Assembly: GCF_900292075.1 (NCBI RefSeq)
Contig: NZ_OLMV01000003.1
Location: 496,001-560,000 of the forward strand
DNA from: Microbacterium timonense
Lineage (GTDB): Bacteria; Actinomycetota; Actinomycetes; Actinomycetales; Microbacteriaceae
Direction: 5' to 3'
Length of the DNA stretch: 64,000 nucleotides
The notes below the pieces were generated by a model. It had not been told where the DNA came from and did not search any database. It saw nothing but the letters and a program-made list of their open reading frames with translations. The position numbers were made by a program, and so were the translations under genes. Each line of letters starts with the position of its first letter. The first letter of the stretch is position 1. Below are positions 51,679-58,664 of the stretch, piece by piece.

Positions 51679-52485
51679 TCAGGGCACCCTGCCAGCGGGC
51701 GGCTGGCCGTTGCGGGGCTGTGGAAGCCGCGCGATCAGCGACGGCAGCCGGTCGGCCAGTTCAGAGATGACGGCGGCCGCGGCGGTCAACCCCGCGGCGG
51801 CGGTCGCGCCGGGTGCGGATTGAGGGGCGCGCGGTACGCCGGCGCGCCGCTCAGCTTCGTCGAAGGCCATCTCGAGGTCGCGGACGGCGACGCGGTACTC
51901 CACGTACTGCTGCGGGGTGACGCGGTCCCGCAGTGTCGGGCGCTTGATGAGCGCTTCGCGCTGGGCCTGGAAGAACGCGACCGTGGCCGGATGCCGCGGA
52001 TCGGTCATCTGCGGGTACGCCAGCGCCTTCTCGACATCCGTCTCGTACGCGAGCCACCGTGCGTTGACGGCGTCGTGGGAGGCGTACAGCCGGTCGATCG
52101 GCAGCGGGTCGCGCGAGGAGGTCGCCCGGTACTGCGCGTACCCGGCCTTGACGCGGGAGCGGCTGGCCCGCAGCGCCAGCGACGCGACCTTCTCCGCCTG
52201 CCGTGCGGCTTGCAGCTCCCGTCGCGCGTCGACGGCGCCGGGAAGCGTCGGCCGGGACTTGGCGGTGAGGACGTCCGCCTGCGCCGAGCGCACGCGTGCC
52301 TTCGCCGCGACGAGCGCGCGATATGTTTGCGACTCCTCGTGGCGCGCAGCGTCGAGCTCCAGCCGACGGGCTCGCCGGCTGCGAGTGGTGAGGCCGGCAT
52401 AGGTTGCCGCTCCGGCGCCCGCGGCGGCCGGAGCCAGCCACCACCAGCTCGACACGATGAGGAGGATGGGCTCCACCCTTGACAT
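51679..52485 (-). CDS. hypothetical single-pass membrane protein, paralog B
   Basis: A 268-residue protein with an N-terminal membrane segment (ILLIVSSWWWLAPAAAGAGAATYAGL), a long charged helical region with heptad-like Ala/Arg/Leu patterning (about 35-110), and the shared domain DRLYASHDAVNARWLAYETDVEKALAYPQMTDPRHPATVAFFQAQREALI. The tail is shorter than in paralog A. The two genes lie head to tail with 39 bases between, probably an operon from tandem duplication. Start ATG 52485. Function unknown. Confidence 0.75.
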   Translation of the reverse strand: MSRVEPILLIVSSWWWLAPAAAGAGAATYAGLTTRSRRARRLELDAARHEESQTYRALVAAKARVRSAQADVLTAKSRPTLPGAVDARRELQAARQAEKVASLALRASRSRVKAGYAQYRATSSRDPLPIDRLYASHDAVNARWLAYETDVEKALAYPQMTDPRHPATVAFFQAQREALIKRPTLRDRVTPQQYVEYRVAVRDLEMAFDEAERRAGVPRAPQSAPGATAAAGLTAAAAVISELADRLPSLIARLPQPRNGQPPAGRVP

Positions 52486-52565
52486 GGTAATCGCGATATA
52501 GCGCGGTTGTCGCCGGGAGTCTGCTGATACCCGTCGCAACCGCAGCTTCGGCGCTGCGCCGTGCG

Positions 52566-52703
52566 TCAGCCGAACAGCAGCGCGAAGACCGTGGCGCCCC
52601 CGCCGACGAGGATGAGGGCGACGATCGTCACCCAGGCGATGATCTTGACGCGCCGCTGCCGGCTGTCGTTGAAACCGCTGTACTCGTCCTCGTCCGCCGC
52701 CAT
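52566..52703 (-). CDS. small membrane protein (45 aa)
   Basis: A 45-residue protein: an acidic start MAADEDEYSGFNDSRQRR then one hydrophobic helix KIIAWVTIVALILVGGGATVFALLFG. This is a plausible single-pass small membrane protein located between the paralog pair and purL. ATG 52703. I do not recognise a family, but the clean charge-to-hydrophobic layout argues for a real gene. Confidence 0.55.
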   Translation of the reverse strand: MAADEDEYSGFNDSRQRRVKIIAWVTIVALILVGGGATVFALLFG

Positions 52704-52760
52704 GGACCCATCCTACTTGCGGGCATTCGGGGCGCATCAGCTCCGTTCGGGGCGTGAGAA

Positions 52761-52918
52761 GCGCGCCCCGAACGCACGCGGCGCGCCCCAAACCCGAGGC
52801 AAGACCCAGGGCAGCGGTGACGACGGGATGCTGGGGCGCGCCCCAAACCCGAACGCACGGGGCGCGCCCCAAATCCGAGGCAAGACCCAGGGCAGCGGCG
52901 ACGACGGGATGCTGCGGC
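52761..52918. repeat. family C direct repeats downstream of purL
   Basis: The GCGCGCCCC motif occurs at 52761, 52781, 52837 and 52862. Two long copies, 52781-52835 and 52862-52916, share about 55 bases (caagacccagggcagcgg and the preceding gcgcgcccca...) and are 81 bases apart with only three or four mismatches. The block ends against the purL stop codon at 52921. It is not coding. It could be an expanded terminator. Confidence 0.85.
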
Positions 52919-52920
52919 GC

Positions 52921-55257
52921 TCAGTACGCGGCGGGCTCCGACACCGTCGGGCCGAAGGCGGCCGGCAGGGTCGACGTCGAGAGGTCGCGCAGCTCCGCGA
53001 GCGGCACCGTGAACAGACCCTGCACCTCGAGCGCCGGGTCGTCGCCGTCAGCCGCCACATCCGTGACACCGATGCGCAGCACCGGGTACCCGCGCCCCTC
53101 GCAGAGACCGCGGAACTTCACGTCGTCCTCGCGCGGCACCGACACGATGACGCGGCCCGTGGATTCCGAGAAGAGGGCGGTGGCGGCATCCACTCCGTCG
53201 CGCTCGATGATCTCGTCGAGCCACACCCGCGCGCCGACACCGAATCGCATGACCGCCTCGGCGAGCGCCTGCGCGAGGCCCCCGGACGACAGGTCGTGCG
53301 CCGACGACACCAGCGACTGCTGGCCGGCCGCGTGCAGCAGCTCGGCGAGCTTCTTCTCGTTCGCGAGGTCGACCGCCGGCGGGCGTCCGCCGAGGTGGCC
53401 ATGGATCGTCCCGGCCCACTGCGAGCCCGAGAGCTCGGTCGCGGTGACGCCGAGCAGGTAGATGTTCTCGCCCGCGTCCTGCCAACCCGACGGGATGCGG
53501 CGGGCGACGTCGTCGATGATTCCCAGCACGCCGACCACGGGCGTCGGGAAGATCGGCTGGTCGCCGGTCTGGTTGTAGAACGAGACGTTGCCTCCGGTGA
53601 CGGGAACGCCGAGCTCGAGGCATCCGTCCGACAAGCCGTCCACCGCCTGCGAGAACTGCCACATGACCTCGGGGTTCTCCGGAGAACCGAAGTTGAGGCA
53701 GTCGGTCACGGCGGTCGGCTCCGCGCCGGTGACGGCGACGTTGCGGTACGCCTCGGCCAGCGCGAGCTTCGCACCCTGGTAGGGGTCGAGCTGGCAGTAG
53801 CGGCCGTTGCAGTCGGTGGCGATCGCGAAGCCGAGGCCGGAGTGCTCGTCCACCCGGATCATGCCGGCGTCGTCGGGGAACGACAGCGCGGTGTTGCCCA
53901 TGACGTAGTAGTCGTACTGGTTGGTCACCCACGACGTGTCGGCGAGGTTCGGGCTCGCGACCAGCTGTGTGAACTGCGAGCGCAGGGTGTCCGCGTCGTT
54001 CGACCGGGGCAGAGCCGATGCCGAGTCCTCGCGCAGCGCGTCGATCCACGTGGGATAGGCCACCGGCCGTTCGTACACGGGGCCGTCGACGGCGACCGTC
54101 GAAGGGTCGACGTCGACGATCTGCTCGCCGTGCCAGAAGATCTGCAAGCGACCGTCGCCGGTGACCTCGCCGAGCACCGACGTCTCGACCTCCCACTTCG
54201 AGGTGACCTCGAGGAACGCGTCGAGCTTCTCGGGGGCGACGATCGCCATCATCCGCTCCTGGCTCTCGCTCATGAGGATCTCCTCCGGCGTGAGCGTGGG
54301 GTCGCGCAGCAGCACCTTCTCGAGGTCGACGCGCATACCCGAGCCGCCGTTGGCAGCGAGCTCCGACGTCGCGCACGAGATGCCGGCGGCGCCGAGGTCC
54401 TGGATGGCCTCGACGAGCTCGCCCTGGTACAGCTCGAGGCAGCACTCGATGAGCACCTTCTCGGCGAACGGGTCGCCCACCTGCACGGCGGGCCGCTTGG
54501 TCGGGCCGCCGTCGGCGAACGTGTCGGAGGCGAGGATGGATGCCCCGCCGATGCCGTCGCCGCCGGTGCGGGCGCCGAAGAGCACGACCTTGTTGCCGGC
54601 GCCCGACGCGTTGGCGAGTTTGAGGTCTTCGTGGCGGAGGACGCCGACCGCGAGCGCGTTGACGAGCGGGTTGCCCTGGTAGACCGCGTCGAACACGGTC
54701 TCGCCGCCGATGTTGGGCAGACCCAGGCAGTTGCCGTAGAAGCTGATGCCCGAGACGACGCCGTGTACGACCCGGGCAGTGTCGGGGTTGTCGATGGCGC
54801 CGAAGCGCAGCTGGTCCATGACCGCGACGGGGCGTGCGCCCATCGAGATGATGTCGCGCACGATGCCGCCGACGCCGGTCGCGGCGCCCTGGAACGGCTC
54901 GATGTAGCTCGGGTGGTTGTGCGACTCGACCTTGAAGGTGACCGCCCACCCCTCGCCGATGTCGACGACGCCGGCGTTCTGACCCATGCCGACCATGAGC
55001 CGCTCGCGCATCTCGTCCGAGACCTTCTCGCCGAACTTGCGCAGGTAGATCTTCGACGACTTGTACGAGCAGTGCTCCGACCACATCACCGAATACATCG
55101 CCAGCTCGCCCGAGGTGGGGCGGCGACCGAGGATCTCGCGGATGCGCGCGTACTCGTCGTCCTTGAGACCGAGCGCCGCATACGGCTGCTCCTTCTCGGG
55201 AGTGGCGGTGGCGTTCTCGACGGTGTCGGCGACAGCGGTCGAAGCAGGCGTGGTCAC
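52921..55257 (-). CDS. purL: phosphoribosylformylglycinamidine synthase subunit II
   Basis: A 778-residue small-type PurL, which makes FGAM from FGAR with glutamine-derived ammonia and ATP, together with PurQ and PurS. Landmarks: [90 protein letters not shown] and the C-terminal [22 protein letters not shown] 55257 is the start; an upstream frame would run into the 55.3 kb repeats. No purQ/purS gene lies within this window next to it. Confidence 0.96.
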   Translation of the reverse strand: MTTPASTAVADTVENATATPEKEQPYAALGLKDDEYARIREILGRRPTSGELAMYSVMWSEHCSYKSSKIYLRKFGEKVSDEMRERLMVGMGQNAGVVDIGEGWAVTFKVESHNHPSYIEPFQGAATGVGGIVRDIISMGARPVAVMDQLRFGAIDNPDTARVVHGVVSGISFYGNCLGLPNIGGETVFDAVYQGNPLVNALAVGVLRHEDLKLANASGAGNKVVLFGARTGGDGIGGASILASDTFADGGPTKRPAVQVGDPFAEKVLIECCLELYQGELVEAIQDLGAAGISCATSELAANGGSGMRVDLEKVLLRDPTLTPEEILMSESQERMMAIVAPEKLDAFLEVTSKWEVETSVLGEVTGDGRLQIFWHGEQIVDVDPSTVAVDGPVYERPVAYPTWIDALREDSASALPRSNDADTLRSQFTQLVASPNLADTSWVTNQYDYYVMGNTALSFPDDAGMIRVDEHSGLGFAIATDCNGRYCQLDPYQGAKLALAEAYRNVAVTGAEPTAVTDCLNFGSPENPEVMWQFSQAVDGLSDGCLELGVPVTGGNVSFYNQTGDQPIFPTPVVGVLGIIDDVARRIPSGWQDAGENIYLLGVTATELSGSQWAGTIHGHLGGRPPAVDLANEKKLAELLHAAGQQSLVSSAHDLSSGGLAQALAEAVMRFGVGARVWLDEIIERDGVDAATALFSESTGRVIVSVPREDDVKFRGLCEGRGYPVLRIGVTDVAADGDDPALEVQGLFTVPLAELRDLSTSTLPAAFGPTVSEPAAY

Positions 55258-55365
55258 GCGGCTCAACTCCAGGAATTCGGGGGATGCCGGACCCGACCAG
55301 TCTAGTTCGGCCGCGGCATCCCCTCGTCGCCGCCGCATCCCGCCCGACGCGAGTCGCTGCCGCCC

Positions 55366-55449
55366 CGCGAGTCGACATGTTCGGCGCGAGTCGACATGTT
55401 TCGGGCGGACCTAATGCGTCGACTCGGTCGGGATGTATCGACTCGCGAG
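55366..55449. repeat. family D direct and inverted GAGTCGACATGTT repeats
   Basis: GCGAGTCGACATGTT occurs twice in direct orientation (near 55367 and 55387); inverted partners GTCGACTCG and ATCGACTCGCGAG lie at about 55418 and 55437. The four pieces form a nested dyad in the 248-base gap between purL and the ArsR gene. No coding frame is seen there apart from shadows. Confidence 0.75.
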
Positions 55450-55468
55450 CTGAGACCCGAGAAAAGGG

Positions 55469-55514
55469 TTGACGGATGCCGCCGCCAGGGCTAACGTACA
55501 ACCAAATGGTTGTA
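55469..55514 (+). promoter_or_regulatory. promoter and ArsR operator of a leaderless ArsR mRNA
   Basis: TTGACG (55469-55474) and TAACGT (55492-55497) are 17 bases apart, near-ideal sigma-70-type hexamers. Transcription should start within about two bases of the ATG at 55506. The 18-bp perfect palindrome TACAACCA-aa-TGGTTGTA (55497-55514) spans the -10 end, the start site and the ATG, an ideal ArsR-type repressor site. Confidence 0.75.
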
Positions 55515-55922
55515 GGAATTGAGCTCAGCGATGACGAGATCGACCGCGTGTTCCACGCGCTGGCGACGGCCACGAGGCGCGACATCCTGCGTCGCACGAT
55601 CGAGCGGGAGCAGTCGGTGTCGGCTCTCGCCCGCGAGTACGACATGTCGTTCGCGGCGGTGCAGAAGCACGTCGCTGTCCTCGAGGCAGCGCACCTCATC
55701 GTCAAGCGCGCCGAGGGCCGTGAGCGGCTCGTTCGAGCGGACCCGGCGATGATCGCCCGAGCCCGCGCGCTGCTCGCCCGGTACGAGGAGCTCTGGCGCT
55801 CCCGCATCGATCGGCTCGACGCGCTGCTCGCCGAGCCCGCCCCCGGAACCCCCGCCTCGGGAGCCTCCGGAGACACCACCCACCGAACCGATACCGACAG
55901 AACCGATACCCAAGGAGCATGA
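55506..55922 (+). CDS. ArsR-type transcriptional regulator
   Basis: A 138-residue ArsR regulator: DEIDRVFHALATATRRDILRRTIEREQSVSALAREYDMSFAAVQKHVAVLEAAHLIVKRAEGRERLVRA is the winged helix; a C-terminal Thr/Asp-rich tail follows. No Cys metal site is present. ATG 55506 is preferred over the 55476 frame because the palindromic operator and promoter place the mRNA start there. It is co-transcribed with the SRPBCC gene one base downstream. Confidence 0.92.
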   Translation: MVVGIELSDDEIDRVFHALATATRRDILRRTIEREQSVSALAREYDMSFAAVQKHVAVLEAAHLIVKRAEGRERLVRADPAMIARARALLARYEELWRSRIDRLDALLAEPAPGTPASGASGDTTHRTDTDRTDTQGA

Positions 55923-55923
55923 G

Positions 55924-56904
55924 ATGCCCGTCACCGATGTCACCACCGACCCCGAAGCCCTCACCATGACGCTCACCGCCGAGTTCGCGGCGCCGGTCGA
56001 GCGGCTGTGGGATGCCTTCACCAATCCGCGGCAGCTCGAGCGCTTCTGGGGCCCTCCCGGGTGGCCCGCCACGTTCACGACCTTCGACTTCGCGCCCGGC
56101 GGTCGTGCCGTCTACGGCATGACCAGTCCGCGTGGTGAGAAGTCTTACGGGTCGTGGGAGTTCCTGAGCATCGACCCGCAGCGAGGTTTCGAGCTCATCG
56201 ACGCGTTCGCCGACGAGACGGGCACGCCGATCGCCGAGATGCCCGAGTCGCGCATGGTCTTCAGCTTCGAGCAGACCGAAGACGGATCGCGGCTGCGCAA
56301 CGTCACGCACTTCTCGTCGGCCGAAGCCCTGGAGCAGGTCGTGGCGATGGGCGCCGTGGAGGGTGCGACGATGGCCGTGAACCAGCTCGACGCCGTGCTG
56401 CAGAGCCTTCGCGACTACGCGGCCGGCAAAGGCACGCGGACCGAGATCCTCGACGACACGCACGTGCGCATCACGCGTCTCATCGACGGGCCGATCGACC
56501 TCGTCTGGCGCGCACACCAGGAGCCCGAGCTGCTGAAGCGATGGATGCTCGGCCCCGACGGGTGGCGGATGACGGTGTGCGAGGTGGACCCGACGGTCGG
56601 GGGTCGCTACCGCTATGCGTGGGAGCCGGTCGACGGCACCCCGGGCGAGCCGTTCGGCTTCGACGGCGAGACGTTGCTGTCGGAGGCGCCGCGCCGGGCC
56701 GTCACGACCGAGCACATGACCGACACCGACTACCCGTCGACGCTCAACGATCTCAACCTCTACGAGGAGGACGGCGCCACCCTCATCACGCTCCTCATCG
56801 AGTACCCCGACATGCAGACGCGAGACATGGTGCTCGCCACCGGCATGACCGAGGGCATGGAGACCAGCTACGCCCGGCTCGAGGGCGTGCTCGCCGGCGT
56901 CTGA
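55924..56904 (+). CDS. protein with two SRPBCC (AHSA1-like) domains
   Basis: A 326-residue protein with two tandem SRPBCC domains: about 12-155 (MTLTAEFAAPVERLWDAFTNPRQLERFWGPPGWPATF) and about 165-322 (VRITRLIDGPIDLVWRAHQEPELLKRWMLGPDGWRMTV). A ligand could bind either pocket. It begins one base after the ArsR stop and probably shares its leaderless mRNA. ArsR/SRPBCC pairs are frequent in actinobacteria; the SRPBCC half may regulate or carry a metabolite. A family B inverted repeat follows directly. Confidence 0.9.
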   Translation: MPVTDVTTDPEALTMTLTAEFAAPVERLWDAFTNPRQLERFWGPPGWPATFTTFDFAPGGRAVYGMTSPRGEKSYGSWEFLSIDPQRGFELIDAFADETGTPIAEMPESRMVFSFEQTEDGSRLRNVTHFSSAEALEQVVAMGAVEGATMAVNQLDAVLQSLRDYAAGKGTRTEILDDTHVRITRLIDGPIDLVWRAHQEPELLKRWMLGPDGWRMTVCEVDPTVGGRYRYAWEPVDGTPGEPFGFDGETLLSEAPRRAVTTEHMTDTDYPSTLNDLNLYEEDGATLITLLIEYPDMQTRDMVLATGMTEGMETSYARLEGVLAGV

Positions 56905-56913
56905 ACCACTCCC

Positions 56914-57000
56914 CGCTCGTTGAGCGAGCGAGGAACGAGCGAGACGAAACGTCCCTGGCCGATCGGGGGCGTTTCGTCTCGCTTCGCTCGCTCAACGACC
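56914..57000. repeat. family B inverted pair, likely bidirectional terminator
   Basis: The left arm (56914-56951) reads CGCTCGTTGAGCGAGCG... GAGCGAGACGAAACG, and the right arm (56970-57000) reads CGTTTCGTCTCGC... CGCTCAACGACC. The arms are near-complementary over about 30 bases with an 18-base loop. It lies between the SRPBCC gene's stop and the TerC gene's start. Confidence 0.85.
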
Positions 57001-57040
57001 GGGCTCTGGGGTGCGGCATCCGTCACCGTAGGGTGGTCGC

Positions 57041-57943
57041 GTGGACTTCTCCTTCGCCTTCACGCCCGATCTGATCGCCGTGTTCCTGACGCTGTTCGTC
57101 CTGGAGATCGTTCTCGGGGTCGACAACGTCATCTTCATCTCGATCCTCGCGTCCAAGCTCCCGAAGGAGCAGCAGGCCAAGGCCCGCAACCTCGGCCTCA
57201 CTCTCGCCATGCTGATGCGCGTCCTGCTGGTCCTCTTCGCCGGCTGGATCATCACGCTCAAGGAGGACGTCTTCTTCATCGGCGAGATGGGCTTCTCGTG
57301 GAAGGACCTCATCCTCATCGCCGGCGGCCTGTTCCTCGTCTACAAGGCGGTCACCGAGATCCACCACAAGCTCGAGGGCGCAGAGGAAGGCCACGGCCCC
57401 GGCGGTCGCAAGAGCGTGACCTTCGGATCGGTCATCGTGCAGATCCTGCTGCTGGACCTGGTGTTCTCGCTCGACTCGGTCATCACGGCCGTCGGCATGA
57501 CCGAGAACCTCGTGGTGATCATCACGGTCGTCGTGCTGTCGTTCGGCATCATGCTCTTCGCGTCGCGCTTCATCTTCGCGTTCGTCAACCAGCACCCGAC
57601 AGTCAAGATGCTCGCGCTGTCGTTCCTCCTGCTGATCGGGGTGTTCCTGGTGGCCGAGGGTTTCGGCTTCCACATCGACAAGGCGTTCATCTACGGTCCG
57701 ATGGCGTTCGCGATCTTCGTCGAGGCGCTGAACCTCCTCGCCGCCTCGCGCAAGGCCAAGCGCGAAGCACGCAACCGCAGGCCCGTCGTGCTGCGCCCGC
57801 AGTATCCGGATGTCGACGAGTCGGTCGCCGTGGCCGCCGCCCTGTCGAAGGACCCGCACGCGGGCTCGGTGCGGCTCTCGTCCAAGCCGGTGGCGGGGGA
57901 TGCCGAGCCCGGTGCGGACGACGAACGCCAGGGACTGGGCTGA
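57041..57943 (+). CDS. TerC-family membrane protein
   Basis: A 300-residue protein with about seven hydrophobic segments and the TerC hallmarks: EIVLGVDNVIFISILASKLP near the start, VQILLLDLVFSLDSVITAVGM and the conserved Asp pairs in DN and DS, typical of metal-ion (Mn2+/tellurite-related) carriers in this family. The cytosolic tail (about 240-300) is charged and disordered. GTG 57041 is the start and follows the family B repeat directly. It is convergent with the Kdp genes. No yybP-ykoY riboswitch is visible upstream. Confidence 0.9.
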   Translation: MDFSFAFTPDLIAVFLTLFVLEIVLGVDNVIFISILASKLPKEQQAKARNLGLTLAMLMRVLLVLFAGWIITLKEDVFFIGEMGFSWKDLILIAGGLFLVYKAVTEIHHKLEGAEEGHGPGGRKSVTFGSVIVQILLLDLVFSLDSVITAVGMTENLVVIITVVVLSFGIMLFASRFIFAFVNQHPTVKMLALSFLLLIGVFLVAEGFGFHIDKAFIYGPMAFAIFVEALNLLAASRKAKREARNRRPVVLRPQYPDVDESVAVAAALSKDPHAGSVRLSSKPVAGDAEPGADDERQGLG

Positions 57944-57980
57944 GCCCGGCGGCCGACGCGGCGCCCGCCCGCGGGGCGGT

Positions 57981-58664
57981 TCAGGATGGCGGGTCGGTGA
58001 CCAGGCGGTAGCCCATCCCCGACTCGGTGAGCAGGTGCGTCGGGTGCCCGGGATCGGCCTCCAGCTTCTTGCGCAGCTGCGACATGTAGAGGCGCAGGTA
58101 GCCGGTGTCGGCCACCTGCTCGGTGCCCCAGATGTCTTTCAGCAGCGCCTGGCGGGTGACCAGGGCGCCCGCGTTGCGCGCGAGGAACTCGAGGATGCGC
58201 CACTCCGTCGGCGTGAGGTGCACGCGCTCGCCCGATCGGGTCACCGTCTTGGTCGACAGGTCGACGACGACGTCTCCGAAGGAGACGACCGGTGTGCCGG
58301 GCGCTGCACCAGCCCGCCGTGAGAGAGCGCGAAGCCGTGCCAGCAGCTCGTCGATCTGGAACGGCTTGGTGACGTAGTCGTCAGCGCCGGCATCCAGAGC
58401 CTCCACCTTGTCGGCCGAGCCGGTGCGGCCCGACACCACGATGATGGGCGCGGTGCTCCAGCCTCGCAGCGCCTGGATGACCTGAACGCCGTCCAGGCGC
58501 GGCATCCCGAGATCCACCATGACGATATCGGGATGCTGCTTCGCGGCCAGGGCGATGGCCGCGGCGCCGTCGGGTGCGGCGATGACCTCATACCCGTGCG
58601 CAGCGAGGGTGATGCGCAGGGCGCGGACCAGTTGCGGATCGTCGTCGGCGATGAGCACCTTCAC
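57981..58664 (-). CDS. kdpE: KdpE, response regulator of the Kdp potassium system
   Basis: A 227-residue OmpR-type regulator. The receiver has KVLIADDDPQLVRALRITL, phospho-acceptor Asp in VMVDLGMPRLDGVQVI, and GADDYVTKPF; the C-terminal winged helix is VHLTPTEWRILEFLARNAGALVTRQALLKDIWGTEQVADTGYLRLYMSQLRKKLEADPG. KdpE activates kdp transcription on potassium limitation or osmotic stress. It overlaps the kdpD stop by four bases and is the last gene of kdpB-C-D-E. Its site upstream of kdpF/A would lie outside this window. Confidence 0.96.
   Translation of the reverse strand: MKVLIADDDPQLVRALRITLAAHGYEVIAAPDGAAAIALAAKQHPDIVMVDLGMPRLDGVQVIQALRGWSTAPIIVVSGRTGSADKVEALDAGADDYVTKPFQIDELLARLRALSRRAGAAPGTPVVSFGDVVVDLSTKTVTRSGERVHLTPTEWRILEFLARNAGALVTRQALLKDIWGTEQVADTGYLRLYMSQLRKKLEADPGHPTHLLTESGMGYRLVTDPPS

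Noticed and set aside
52561..55305. A 914-residue plus-strand frame antisense to purL.
   Set aside because: Long antisense frames are expected opposite GC-rich genes. It has no start signal or recognisable motif.
53048..55879. A 943-residue frame on the minus strand overlapping purL.
   Set aside because: It reads in another frame of the same strand as purL, is Arg-rich and without domains. PurL accounts for the sequence.
56945..57040. yybP-ykoY (manganese) riboswitch upstream of the TerC gene.
   Set aside because: The space is occupied by a family B repeat and is too short. No conserved aptamer bases are present.
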